The notes: a model not told the origin generated them from the letters alone. A stretch of 64,000 bases of DNA from Malachius bipustulatus (GCA_910589415.1 OU342633.1:13864858-13928857), one strand, 5' to 3'. Numbered from the stretch's first letter, positions 43,303 to 55,860 are shown. A program made the numbers and translations.

Positions 43303-43608
43303 CCAAAGCGGTTCCTCTTTGACTGAAATGAAAACAATCTATAGCCACATATCTATCGTCAGTAACCCCATTTAGTTTTTTCGGCAATCTGCTTTGGTAC
43401 ATAGTTGGTTGAGCTACGACAGCAAAATCATCTGTTGCAAATTCTAATCTCTTGGAAATGTCGATATCGATTTCTTGCCATTTTTTAACTGTATCAGTAT
43501 ACATGCCTCTAAGTGCTCTGTATCTTAAACCAAAGAAACACGGGCATAGTAGATTGTGGAAAAACATGCAATGAAATGGAAGTGTGGCTCCTATAAGTCC
43601 TTCTATAT
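43303..43608 (-). CDS. Phospholipase B1-like, internal exon (host gene)
   Basis: The minus-strand exon is bounded by an acceptor (TTTTTTACAG before 43608) and a donor (GTATGT from 43302), giving 306 bp. It encodes CPCFFG, then MYTDTVKKWQEIDIDIS, DDFAVVAQPTM and DCFHFSQRGTALG. The last block carries the Asp-x-x-His of the SGNH/GDSL lipase active site (DCFH), and the whole order matches the C-terminal part of insect membrane-associated phospholipase B1, which removes acyl chains from phospholipids. The exon ends in phase 1, so more coding must follow to the left, but I could not find neighbouring exons. Introns here are loaded with mobile elements. This is the only likely host protein-coding exon in the window. 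Confidence 0.8.
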
Positions 43609-43884
43609 CTGTAAAAAACACCCGTATATTAGAGCTAATATTATACAGCATGAAACATTTATCCTGGGTCGTTTCAGCTAAGCTGACCACGAACACTTGC
43701 AGCGATAACAAAAATACAAGTTCATCAGTTCGAAAAAAGGGGTGCCATTAAGCAAACTAAAGGTTAGGCGGAGTTTGTTCCCTATTTTTTATATTTTTAG
43801 GACTCCAAAATCTATACAGGGTGTCCGTAAATTAATTTGACATAGCTCAGCTACAGCTTTGCGACCTCAAGGAAAAGCGATTAA

Positions 43885-44759
43885 CACGTTGACTGCCATG
43901 AGATGCAAGTGTGCTTCTCGGACACTATGATTTCTTGGGCCGTGAGAAGCACCATAGCATCTCATGCTTTAAACTTAAAATAGGTTCTGTGATGCAGTGG
44001 TGCTTCTCGTTACTCTCTTACTTATATAAGATTCGTTTTCTCAATGGCCCACTGAACATTTCGAAGTAGTTAGCCTGCGTTTTCGGTATATATAAAAGTG
44101 ACTAGAAACTAAAAAAATCACTGACACACTTTCTAAGGGTTTAGTCATATAAATGAAAAAGGAAACACAATAGAATTTGTTACACTGAATGCATTTGTAA
44201 CACGAAAAAGATGTTTTACACTGAGCAAAAGCTCTACCACTCTCCTCTAAATTTTTAACATAAGAAACGACACATCTTCTTCTAGCAGAACTTTGAACTC
44301 CTTCTAAATTGTGATTTACAACAACTGCCACTTGTAGCTCTGGAAGAGTAGTTTTAGAAAAATCTATCATTTCAAAGACGAGTTCTTCCTTGAAAGATGT
44401 GATGGACATTTTGTTGTTTGTAATCTTTTGGTGCAGGATGTATGCATTGACTATTGCTGAGCCTAAGATAAACTCTATCGCTATTTTACGATACCACTTG
44501 ATAGATTTTCGTAAATTAAAGTAAAGATTGTGAGAAGCAAGTGTGCATCACGTGGCTCCCTGAAACATTAAAACTCCAGGGGCCTTGTGATGCACGCGTG
44601 CTTCTCAATTTTAGAAAATCTAAATGATTGACTAAAATTACAAAATGTTTACCTATAGTGATATAAATGTATTTTTAATACATAAGCAAACTATCAAACG
44701 TATTTCATGATATGGCCTTCTTAACTTTTTTTTTACTTTCCATTGTGGCAGTTAACGTG
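43885..44759 (-). mobile_element. piggyBac-like element, internally deleted
   Basis: CACGTTGACTGCCA and TGGCAGTTAACGTG are 14-bp inverted ends with one mismatch. TTAA abuts both (43881-43884 and 44760-44763), the invariant piggyBac target. Next to both ends are subterminal repeats containing GAGAAGCA/TGCTTCTC with GATGCA/TGCATC (near 43903, 43950, 44010, 44533, 44590 and 44605). Only the 3' part of the transposase gene remains, so the element is non-autonomous. Confidence 0.92.
44041..44522 (-). pseudogene. piggyBac-like transposase, C-terminal fragment
   Basis: The minus-strand frame reads KSIKWYRKIAIEFILGSAIVNAYILHQK, the late part of the piggyBac catalytic fold (only part shown here: KWYRKIAIEFILGSAIVNAY). 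NNKMSITSFKEEL follows, then a Cys-rich C-terminus (ARRRCVVSYV and SCYKCIQCNKFYC) corresponding to the zinc-binding domain that contacts the terminal repeats. The N-terminal two thirds, with the first catalytic Asp residues, is deleted. It sits inside TTAA-flanked terminal repeats. Confidence 0.85.
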
Positions 44760-44763
44760 TTAA

Positions 44764-46183
44764 ACGAAACATATGTTAGTACAAAATTGCTTCCTCAAGA
44801 AGTTAAGCCACCTCGAAGAAGAAAATTTGAAATTTAAAATTGTGTATATTTCGGTAACCAAAGCAACTAAAGCTGAATATTTTTGTATACGTCACTTTCA
44901 GAGGTAGTCAAACGATATTAGCGTCAAGGTCTGGTAGCATAATGAAGAGCGGTGTCGGCAGAATTTCTCCGTGTGTCTTTTAACATATTTTTTTAATTAT
45001 CAATAATTTTCGTTACCACTGGTAAACTTCATGGAGCGTTCGTTATTTTTACATAAAAAAGTGTGGTGAAACGAGTGGAGCAAAGTCCCCGGGTGTATTA
45101 CCTACCGAGCCTTGAACCAGTTGAAACACATAAAAATTTATAGAAGCGGCGTAGGTTCTTTTAAAACATCGTTCGGTGCTCTCATCTACTAAAATAATGT
45201 GAGGTATCTGAAATGGAATTAATTTACGAATAGCTAGCTCTTTTACAAATAAACCAATATTGAATATTATAGGTTTAATAGAAATTCACACATTACAAAA
45301 TGAGTGCAATTAGGCGGTCGACCTCCCTAAGACTCTGAAAGAAACAATAATCATCTTATTCTAAAAGTACATCTTTATAAAATAGAAATCTTCTTGCAGG
45401 AAAATCAATGGTAAATGCTTTAAAACTCACTCAGTAGAACTATTAATTCAAGACTCACAGAGTTACTATTCTTGACCTCCAATTAAAGCTGGAAGGATTA
45501 CGTTGCAATTCGGGAGACGGCAAATAGATTATTCACACTAGTAACGTATGGATGCTGATAGCGGCTGGATCAGTCGAAGAACATTAGTAGGTACTCCACC
45601 ACTACCACCGTCAATTCAAAGGGTAGTATCCGAAGGTTTCTCCGCGTGGTTAAGGTGAAATTCGATTATGTAGCACAAAGAGATTTCACATACCTTATTC
45701 ACTTCTTTCATTAAGCACAACAACAAATTTATAATACTATAAGCTATTGACAACACTTATAAACATCAATCGAGAGCTAGTTACTGGTAATTTATTACTA
45801 ATAGTTGAAATAAATCGACTATAACGGCTCACCGTAATAACAATTAAATAGTAAAATCTGGCCGGAGATATTACGAACCAGGCTCTCTTGGCCGGTCTTC
45901 CCGCGTATCCGTTCAGTCTCGAATACCTCGACTGACTGCCTTCCCTTCAGTGAAACGTAAAGGAAAAGAACAATTTTTAAAACAGAATAAAAGAAACTAC
46001 CTCGCAGGAAATATTCAGCTTGTCCAAAGCAGGCTGGACCACCCATACTTCACGCTCTCTTCATGCTAAAATGAAAGTTAGGATGATTGGAGAACACCTG
46101 CAAGTCTCGAATCACCTCAAAAGTTATACTTATTTGATGTCGAGAAAATATATCGTTTTCGAGGAAAACGCATTTAAGCGTTT
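44764..46183. other. Unassigned region
   Basis: No gene or element is firmly recognised. Sequence from 43808 (TACAGGGTGTCCGTAAATTA) continues after the piggyBac insertion, so an older TACAGGG-type repeat borders the left. A 75-codon minus-strand frame at 45819-46046 has no domain. Further phospholipase exons could lie here but I could not identify any. Confidence 0.4.
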
Positions 46184-46700
46184 CTAAGCATTTCCAAGAA
46201 TTACGATATCAACGATTTGTGAAGTAGTAGGCCACACTAGGTCTTCAGGGTTGACTTTCTGTTTAAAATTGGGTAGAGCTGTGTTATTCTTCCATATGTT
46301 AGTTAAGTTGAGTTTGTTGTTGATGTGATGGCTGCAAGTTAGAAGTGTAACCAGATGTACTCCCAAGAAGTATTTTATTGAATCATCTTTCTTCTTCGAT
46401 GTCACCTCTTTTTCTGAGGGTGAATATTTTTGCATCTCATTTTTGGGAGTTCGTTTTAAGATTCCATGTTTTTAGCCATCTGCATAATTATGATTTTTGT
46501 TGCTTTCTGTAGTTAGTTCATTCTGTAGTTACTTAGCTCCCAATCTTGCGTTATTATGGCAGTGTCATCTACGTACTTCTGTTGTGGTTAGTGTTGGTGG
46601 TAGGTCCCTCATATAAATGTTGAACAAAATTCGTCCTAGAATGCTACCTTGGGGTACCACTGCCTGAATTGGTGTTGACATTCTTCCACTCATACTTTGT
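46184..46700 (-). pseudogene. LINE reverse transcriptase fragment
   Basis: The minus strand carries PIQAVVPQGSILGRILFNIY followed, after a frameshift, by YVDDTAIITQDWE, the B and C motifs of LINE reverse transcriptase. Farther on (46184-46435) KYFLGVHL and SHHINNKL match the segment after the catalytic centre. Frameshifts, and the absence of flanking domains, show a decayed piece. It differs from the CR1-like ORF2 at 35488. Confidence 0.75.
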
Positions 46701-46843
46701 CGAATGCTTAAACTTATTCCCTTACATTCCCAAGTTTGTCCTTTTTTTCCTAATTTTACTAAGTATAGCTAGAGTAAGTATCTACAATGTGATGAAAAAC
46801 AAACAACAAACTTAGAAATTTAAAATATCCAATTACTTTTTAT

Positions 46844-49621
46844 CTAACTGGTAGAAATTAAAACAAACTTTACAAACATAGTGCCTCTAATTTTCTTATT
46901 GTGTACGATTTTCTGTTCTCTGAATGCTTTGCACCTGAAATGGATCCATCTTTGACAAATATCAAAACAGATACATTTAATTGTTGGCCCACGATCTTCA
47001 TCATACCCACAGAACATACAATTCTTTCTCATATCTTGAGATTTTGTTATTGTTATTTTTTTTCAATGTTTTGTAAGCATTAGGAACAAAGTTATTATCG
47101 AAAATACCTCGAGTCATAATTACTTCTGTGTAATATAAAACGAACACGCCACAGTTATAATTTATCATTTTGCACGGGATATTTCTCGCTTTTATACGAT
47201 GGTAGTGGTTTTATATTTCGTCCTTTTGTTTCATTGTATTTGACGATGAAATCATTGAATTGATTAAGCCTCGATGCCAAAAAATTGTCATCAATTTCTT
47301 GTTTAGCTGGATCGAACCACCTTAAAACTCCACTGGAAAAGTCGACATGGATTAATACCCAGTGACTACCAGAAACAGTATATGGCATCAAAACGTCTAA
47401 AACTTCTTGGGCGATCACTGAATCAGTGCCCAACTGTACCATACCTGGTGGACTGAATATCGCGGCCGATTCAAAGTCTGTTTAGAAGTAAAGTATTTTC
47501 TGCATTATAAATATTTTTAAAGCGATTCATTATAAAGACAATGACAAAACTATCCAACCACAAGTCTATTATTTTAACCGATTGTCCTGGCTGTTTTAAT
47601 GTGGAATAACTTTCTGATTTTAGAGATTTATATACACGAGTCTGAATGCTATCATCTACTGAAACTGTGAATAAACTGCTTATAATGGAGTCTTTGCCAT
47701 TCTTCGTTAGAACATCGGAAACTACAGTCTCATAATATGTGGTAGGTATCGTTGATGAGATTGCCGTCGATCATTTGCCGTAATATACTCGGGACTGGAA
47801 TAATTTAAAAAGTTTGAGTTTTTTTCGAAAAGTTTTGCTGTGCAAGAACTTTCGAAATAATTATGAGTCGACTTGACTTTTTTATTCCACCCTTCTTCCA
47901 CATAAATTTTGATATATTTACGTTTCGACGACAGGTGTTTTTTACCTATCCCTAAAACCAAAGCTTTATGCAGTGCTAACACATGTTTTCTTATTTTTCT
48001 AAGAAATCTACCACATTTCTGTCGCAGTCTATTTTGGAGGATCGTTGTTTTCACCAAACCAAAGTATTTTTCAACAGGCGCATTACATACCATTTTTTTG
48101 ATACTATGGCAGTCCACAGAGGCAGGTATGGAATGTATCTCTTAAATAGTTCATCCAGGAACGCCGCGCTATGAAAATTATCTGGCGTTCCATGTCCGTC
48201 GTTGCAAATATCTAAGAAAACTACATTTTTAACCTCATTGTAGCGCTGATAAAATTTTGATGAGTCAAAATTTTTGTGGAACATTTTATAATTATTATTG
48301 TTGCTTTCATCGGGAAATTCTAAATCGGGAATAAATAAATCATTTGTAGCCTTTTTATTTTTTTATAATAATCAACAGTTGCTTTTCAGCATTTTCAACT
48401 TGTGCGTTCCCAAACTTATGCCCTACTTAAAATATTAGGCACCTAATAAAAATGTCAACATCTTTACTTTCTGAGGTATTAATGAGTGCAGCGAGACCTT
48501 CTTTTAAAATGTTTCTGACTGTTTTTGTCAGCAACTATTGACAAGCTTAGCAATAAGTTTCATCATATGAGCACAACACAAATTCAAATGCACTATTCCT
48601 GAGTACTTTTCAGAGTCATTTTCATAAATTAAAGAAAAACATATAAGTATTGATATATTTCATAAAAGTAATGTCATTGAACGCTGAACATACGAAATGC
48701 AATTCTGCCATACTAAAATCAATTACTACTGAACTAAGAACTGGCCACCTAACACCGTTTTTGTTGACAAATGCTAAAAATGAACGTAACCCATTAGAAA
48801 TTGTGGCCGTATCATGGCGGGAAGATATCAACTCTAGGCAAGGATATACTGAGCTACATTTATCAACGTCCGCAATTTGAATCACCCCTGCATAATACAA
48901 AATTATTTTTTCTAAAAATTTGTTGGGTTGTCGTATGTCAGATCCTGTAGCATCTAAATGTAGTGTTACTTTTTTTTGGATCTTACACGATTTTATAAAA
49001 TAGATTTGTTCCTTAGAGTATACATTATGCATGCAGTCTCTCCCGCTAGTTGAATATACTAAGGTCATCCGTATTCCAATCCAACCTTGCCACCGCTTCC
49101 GACCTAATTTTTTTGAATACACAAGTTGATTTTATTTTCTGTTATTTTTTTCCTTTATAATTTTCCTATTTGACTTTAAAATAGCGTCGTCGCGGATCAG
49201 TTGCGGTGTATTATGTACGCTTTTTTTTCTGGCCAATTGTCTTTCAGTACCCCTAACCTGTCTAGTTTTCAAACTGGAATGGCAATGGAACTGCGAATTA
49301 CTTAAAATAACAAATTTAAATTGCGTTCCCATTTCCCCCTATGACACATTTCTTAATATAAATGTTTTGCACTTTTCGTGCCGACAGTATCCATAAATAG
49401 TACAAATTGTTTTTGTAATTCCGTAACTTTCAACATAAAAAATACATAATTATGTCATTTACACTTTTAAATTTGTCATTGACTAAGTTGACCCACTTTC
49501 CACTAATAAATTTGTTGGTTTTCCAATCGAAAATTTCTCGGATCTCTCCACCGCTGAAAATCACATGACCTTCCAAATACGAACAATTCTTAAAAGTATA
49601 TCTTCTGTCTCGCCGAGACAT
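46844..49621 (-). pseudogene. Transposase-like gene with Ulp1 peptidase and PHD-like finger
   Basis: Minus-strand pieces in order: N-terminal block (49430-49621, MSRRDRRYTF); Cys/His-rich region and basic helix (49132-49400, HCHSSLKTRQVRGTERQ); a DDE-like core (48622-49122) with VTLHLDATGSD, YYAGVIQI, ISSRHDTATIS and VVIDFSMAELHF; then a CNAPVEKYFG region (47722-48284). A C48/Ulp1 cysteine peptidase follows, with GSHWVLIHVDF, RWFDP and, after a frameshift, NCGVFV with the catalytic Cys codon at 47151-47153. It ends in a PHD-like finger (CMFCGYDEDRGPTIKC...WIHFRC). Several frameshifts disable it. A DDE transposase joined to a SUMO-type protease resembles some Mutator-like elements. Terminal repeats were not found, so the superfamily stays open. 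Confidence 0.65.
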
Positions 49622-49746
49622 TTTCTTATTAATATTTTCAACAGCACTTTTTTTTGTTACCTGTTTAATATTTTCGTGGTCACTCCATAGTTGGTTGCTT
49701 GATAATATTTGAATTTATACTCAATATGAGCCCTTTACCTCCTTGA

Positions 49747-49956
49747 AAAAGAAATTTACCTACCAAATTTCATCGAATTGGAATCAGCCGACTTTGAGCT
49801 ATTTAAAAAAAAAACTAAAATTTTCAAAAGACTTTGAAGCCCTCTAACGGATAACGAAGCATTTTGGTATTGAGATAAGTTTGTACCGAGCTACTTTTTT
49901 TTACCTCAGTAATCTGTGGTTGCTCCATGTCCATGGAATATTGGGACAGCATGTAG
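49747..49956. repeat. Half of a foldback element (one arm only)
   Basis: About 210 bp match the right outer arm at 60269-60475, from TTTACCTACCAAATTTCATC to CCATGGAATATTGGGACA. There is no inverse partner nearby. The terminal CAGCATGTA is a damaged CACCCTGTA. It is a solo arm left by deletion or an abortive copy. Confidence 0.8.
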
Positions 49957-50519
49957 AATTAGTTCATAGTAAAAGGGATTATGGCAGGAGTTTAATGGTG
50001 CATGAGCGCAGCGAATAAAGGATTACATAAAAAAAAAAAATACATGGAATTACAAAAATGTTAATAAAGGTTATTTGTCGTCGATATTAGCTTTAAAACG
50101 GTCATAGAAAGCTGCATGTTAACTTAATGAGCCTGCCATTATAATACCCACTGTAAGTCAAGCGAAAACCTGCTCAACTTTTTTGCAACGTCAATAGTCA
50201 ACGAACTTTTGGGTTCGTCTAACTATTAAAGCCGTCGTCACATCTTAAAAATATTCTCCAGAAATTCTGGAAGTATAAAGGAATACCTACTTCCTGTCAC
50301 TTGAAGTGACTAAAAATGACATTTCAAAGTCAACAAGCGAATGTGTGGAAACTTCGGTGGAGTCTAATGCTTCAACCAATCAAGTTACCAGTGAAGATGA
50401 TGAGGGTATAGTCCAGTCAAAGTAGGATTTAATTGTGCAATTCATGCGGAAAACAAAATATTTTGTGTGGGGGTTGGGTGGTCAACGGAGAGTCTAAATC
50501 CAAAAATGCGACGTCCTAC
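49957..50519. other. Non-coding region
   Basis: No gene recognised; A-rich run at 50027-50041. It borders the 3' LTR of the decayed BEL/Pao element. Confidence 0.35.
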
Positions 50520-50794
50520 CTGTATAGACGTTAATAGGTTTTTCTATCACGCTACTTTTGAGTTTTGAATTGATTTGAGTGAGTTAATGAATGAATTGAG
50601 ATAATTATTATGAAATGAATGAAACACAAGAAAAACGGTCTTTATTCCACCCTTTATTCTCTCGTTCTTACTAGTTTCGCTTTGCGCCCACCTGAGCTTA
50701 GATACAAGTTGCCAAGTGGTGCAATTAATCATGAAATATAGATACACACAGATAATTTATGCTATGATAGTAAAATATATATCAATACAAAACA
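50520..50794 (-). repeat. Probable 3' LTR of the second BEL/Pao element
   Basis: On the minus strand a purine tract (CAAGAGGGGCGGC) ends at 50795, followed by TGTTTTGTATTGAT, an LTR-like start. The far end is uncertain; TGTATAGACG at 50520 is a candidate. No matching 5' LTR is visible, so the limits rest on position only. Confidence 0.45.
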
Positions 50795-50953
50795 TGCCGC
50801 CCCTCTTGAAAGGCATGACTTTCAACATGATTATAACACATAATAATATGAATACTTATAAAAACACAATTCTTATGGTAAACAGAGACACACATATAGT
50901 GAACAATTTGAAAAAATGAAAGTTGGTACATTTAAGAATATTGACATATTTAT

Positions 50954-53900
50954 TTATGTCAATGGCAAAATGAACACCCTTGAAACAGGACGTTTCATAA
51001 CACCGTTCACTGATTTGATGGTCACTACACGAATAACACCGTCGTCTCCAGGAAACGTTTCTATGATACGGCCCAATTTCCAACATAGTGGTGGTGAATT
51101 GTCATCCTTGATCACTACCAAGGCTCCGTTTTCGATGTTGGGATGAGAACGCTTCCATTTGGAACGGTGTTGCAATGATGATAAGTATTCATGGGACCAT
51201 CGGTGCCAAAAGTGTTGAAACAATGATTGCAGATGCTTGTAGTGAGAAAGACGATTGACTGTTACATCTCGAACGTCATTTTGTGGTAAGGCTGTGAGAG
51301 GCTCGCCAATGAGGAAATGAGATGGAGTGAGTCATTTGAGAGAGGTATAAGGGGGCGTGAATTGAGGACAGCCTCAATCTGCGTAAGTACTGTGTGAAGA
51401 TGTTCGAAAGTGAGATGAGCATTTCCCATGATTCTTTTCAGATGAAATTTAGCAGATTTCACACATTCTTCCCATAATCCACCAAAATTTGGTGCATATG
51501 GTGGCGAGAAATGCCACTTTATTTTGTTAGCAGATAGAAACTCATGATATTTTTGATCCCCTTGAATTGATTCTAAAACTGATTTTATTTCTCTGTCAGC
51601 TCCCACAAAATTTGAGCTATTATCACTATTCAGGTGTCCGGTAAGTACCTCCTAATCTCTCGGGACCTAGGGGAGGTCAAAATAAACCTAGTCTGTCATT
51701 AAAAAAAACATTCCTAAAGTGTCCCTAAGCGGAGATACAGAGCCCCAAAATGGTACCCTAAGATTTACTTTTTTGGCTCTAACTTTTGAACCGACCTGTA
51801 TAATTTGATGAAATTTTTATTTTTTTATAGAGGCCATAAAGACTCATTAAGCCATATCAGAGTGGATGTTTGACGTCCTAAAATAAGCCAGGAACGGACT
51901 TACCACCACACTCATTGTGTCAAAGTTTTGACAGGTGTCATTTTACAGAGCTGAAAACTTATTTTTTTAATACGCTGGTCATTCATCTTGACAAAAGGTA
52001 CTCTTAAATTATTTCGATAAAACTAGCGGTTCTCAATATAAATCGACTTTTATGCGAATTTTGATCAAGTTTCGTCAATAGCAATCCATTATGTAGGTAG
52101 TTTTATCAACAAGAACCTGATTTTTACCTGTTTATGTTTAGCATTAGTAACTTTTGAGTGTTTCGCATACCTAAAAACCGATTTATCTCGAAAACCGTCA
52201 GTTTTACCGAAATAAATAATTAAGAGCACCTTTTTTAAAGATGAAGTATTAGACTATTCAAAAAAATAGTTTTTAGCTCTGTAAAGTGACACCTGTCAAA
52301 ATTTTGACTCAACGAGTATGATGGTAAGTCCGTTCCTGACTTCCCATACTATTATTAGTAAATTACCCATTTTGTATGAAACATTGATTGGATTAGCTCT
52401 GAAGCAAGCTACACATTTGCGTAAAACATGTGGCACAGAATCACGACCATTTATTGGCCAGAAATTCTCACGAACCGCAGACAGGGTAGCTTGAACACCT
52501 GTATGCAGATTTCTGCATATAATGAATGATTAGTTTTGTTAAATTACTGCTAGAAGATAGCAGAATGGGATGCCGTCGATTGTATGATATTATGGCTTTA
52601 TCTATTCTGCCTCCAACTCGGATTAATCCAGTTGAGTCCAAGAATGGATTGAGAAGTAAGATTTTACTAGTAGTTGAAACAGTAGAAGTCTTCTTAAGAG
52701 ATTTTAAATCTGAGGAAAAAGCTTCCTGTTGCACAAATTTGCAGAACTAAATCAAAGAGTCATTGGTTTCGGTTATTGATAATGAACCTGATAGAAGTTT
52801 TTGATAAAACGCAAACAATAAGCGAACACTCTTTGTAGTTTTGAAAATGAGCAATAACGATTAATGATATAAAAGGTTAAATGTTTCAGAGATGAATGTA
52901 ACACTAGTTGTGTTTTTTATTTCTGGGACATCAGTCATAATTATTTCTTTGTCCTCCTTAGGCCAAAAATGGTTTTCCTTTGTCAGCCAAACAGGACCAA
53001 ACCACCAAAGCTGAGAATTAATTAATTCTCGAGGACCAAGACCCCTAGAAATTATGTCTGCAGGATTATCGTTTCTTGAAACGTGACTCCACTGAGTGGT
53101 AGTTGAGAGCGACTGAATAATTGATACTCTGTTTGCTACAAATGTCTTGAGCGTATTAGGTTCACGAGAAATCGACGCCAACACGATTATGGAGTTGGAA
53201 AAGTAAACCTTACTCACAGTGATGCTGAGAGCTTTCAAAACCTTCTGAGTTAGCTGAACTCAAGAGTTCGAGTCTGGGTAACGAAATTACTATAAGCGGT
53301 GAGACACGTGACTTCGCGCATGCAAACTTGAATTTTACCCGTGCCACTTATGACACGTGGGTAACAACATGCACCATACGCCTTTTCAGAAGCATCGCAG
53401 AATGAATGCAATTCTACGCTAATAGGATTTGGGCATTGTATGCATCTTGGTATACTGACATCATTCAGAAGATATATTTCTTCGAATAGTTGAGACCACG
53501 CGTTATGTATTTCCATTGGAACACTCTCGTCTCAATTTATACCTAGCTGCCAAATTCTCTGCATTAAAATTTTTGCCTTTATAGTGAATGGACCAATGAG
53601 ACCCAAAGGATCAAATATTTTGGCAATGATTGATAATATAGAACGCTTTGTAAATTGAGAACCTTGTTCCAAATTGATTGAATAGTGAAGAGTGTCATTA
53701 TTGGAATGCCAAACGAGACCAAGAGTTTTCGTGGTTGTATCGTTAGATATATGTTTTTGATATGAATTAAGATTTTTATGCTGATTGTGATTAAGAACCT
53801 CGGAATTACTGGAAACCCACTTGCGTAGTGGGAAACCAGATGGTATGAGTGTCTGATTGAGATCCGAGATTAATTTTTTCGCCTTGTCAACTGAACTAGC

Positions 53901-55851
53901 TCCAGTTAACAAGTCATCCACATAGAAATTGGACATGATTACGTTATGAGCTTCTGGATAATTTTCTTTATTATCCAGGCCTGCTTGTTGCACTGACCTG
54001 ATTGCCAAAAATGAGGAACTGGCGAGACCGTAGGTCACAGTATTGAGCTTATAATGTGAGAGTTCGTGAGATGAGTCTGTACGCCACAAGATACGCTGCT
54101 AATCGCGTTGAGATTTATCAATGAGTACCATTCTGTACATTTTCTCGATGTCTGCAGTAATGGCAATTTCATGAATTCTGAATCTGACGATTATATCGAA
54201 TAAATCGTCTTGTATTATGGGACCTACCTTCAATGTGTCATTGAGAGAGACACCACTTTAAGCCTTAGCGGAGCCATCAAAGACGACCCGAAGTTTTGTG
54301 GTAGTACTCGACTTCTTAATCACTCCATGATGTGATAAGTAAAAAATAGGAGTGTTTGTATTGATTTCCCTTGTATGATCAATTGTAGTCATGTGACCAA
54401 GAGATTCATACTCATGAATGAAATATATTCCCGTTTCAGGTTAGGATTCCTATTGAGTTTATTTTCAAGCATGTAGAATCTTTTGAGCGCTGAATCCAAA
54501 TGAGTTACCTAATTGAGCTATATTCTACTTTACAGGCATGTGGACAACAAATTTTCCAGAATGATCTCGAACTGTGGTGTTTGAGAAAAGCTGTTCACAT
54601 TCAGCTTCCTCCTTAGATAACCTTTTTTCAGGTTCACAACTTTCAACGTTCCAGAATATTTCAATTTGATTATGAAGTTGATTATTGTCGATACTTAATT
54701 ATCGACTTAATTATCAATTATTAAAATGATTTATTTGAATTAAGAGCCGACAGTGGACCTGATACAATCCACCCAAGCATGGTTTTTTGTAAAACTACTT
54801 CATTATCTGGGAGACGAATCTGTTCAACACATATTGACTTCCAAAAAATAGAAGCTCCTATGAGCATGTCAATTGGACCAGATTGATTAAAGTTCGGGTC
54901 TGCCAATGTGATATTTTTAGGAATACTGAAAGTTGAGGTGTTGAACGAAAATCATGGTAGATTGCTTATGATAAAATCGTATGTCTTTGAGCATGTAGGA
55001 ATTTTTTGTTGATTTTAAATCTATGATTGTCTTTTGGGAAATTTTTGTAAATCCTTCACCAAAGCCTTCTACAGAGTGTGACATCGTTTGTTCAGAAAAT
55101 CGACCAAGTTTTCAATAGTTGGTGTATCACCTGAAAGAGTTAAAACATGATTATCCCATTCACGTCTGTGGGATCAAGTTTAAGTGAGATCATGTAAACT
55201 ATTAAAACATCCCACTGGTTTACGGACAATCCCAGTGATTCCAAAGATCTTAAATGTTGCATAACATTGTCGATTAAATGGCGAAGGAAGAAATGTGATT
55301 CCTTTTGGAGGCTTTGCATATCAAATAACGCTCTTACATGAGAGTGAATGATTATTGATTTATTTTCAAATCTGTTGCATACAAGTGTCCAAGCTTTGTC
55401 ATAATTTGCTTCTGACACCTCCAATGACGCTAAAATATTAGCCGCGTCACCTTTGAGACAAGATTTCAAATACCAGAATTTCTCAGTTTTTGCTGAAGAG
55501 TCATTGTTATGAATGAGTGATTTAAATGTATCACAAAACTGTAACCATTTATCATATGAGCCTGAAAAATCTGGTAAGTTTATTTTGGTAAATTTGCATG
55601 AATATTTTGTCGATTAATGACTGAGGTTTCATTAGTAACAACGCTGGTATTAAGAGGAGGATTTGCTACAGCTTGAGATGCCGTATGTTCATCAATGAGT
55701 GTTTTTGCCTTGCCTGCGGTTTAAAGAAAGCGTCTTCAAATAGAATTCTGTATTTTGAATGATCTGTATTTGAATCTTTTCGTTCAAGTTCCGATTGGAC
55801 TGTGTCAAACTGAGTCCAATCCTGGTGAAGTTTATCTAACCTGGCTTGCAA
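50954..55851 (-). pseudogene. Second BEL/Pao polyprotein, decayed
   Basis: In order on the minus strand: Gag start (55666-55851), Gag capsid-like region (55140-55469, FFLRHLIDNVMQHLRSLESL), post-protease block (54721-54906, PIDMLIGAS and LGWIVSG), reverse transcriptase (53532-54089, FYVDDLLTG), RNase H (53250-53516, HSFCDASEKAYGA), linker (52861-53238), integrase zinc region (52468-52734), integrase core with DNSSNFVGAD and FGGLWEECVKSAK (51262-51606), and DUF5641-like end (50954-51223). Stops and frameshifts separate the pieces; one is a stop just before WRTDSSHEL near 54090. The Gag zinc knuckles, most of the protease and the first integrase Asp are missing. It is clearly distinct from the intact element at 4099. 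Confidence 0.9.
51624..52350. mobile_element. Foldback insertion inside the BEL/Pao integrase
   Basis: GGAACGGACTTACCACCA...TTTTGACAGGTGTCA (51892-51938) is inverted as TGACACCTGTCAAAATTTTGA...GTAAGTCCGTTCC (52288-52338). A second inverted pair near 52005-52065 and 52175-52220 continues the arms. The insertion splits the integrase between its zinc region and core and coincides with loss of the first catalytic segment. The left 250 bp lack a partner. Confidence 0.75.
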
Positions 55852-55860
55852 TTAATAATT

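Noticed and set aside
45819..46046. 75-codon minus-strand frame as a phospholipase exon
   Set aside because: It has no recognisable lipase block and no convincing splice sites in frame.
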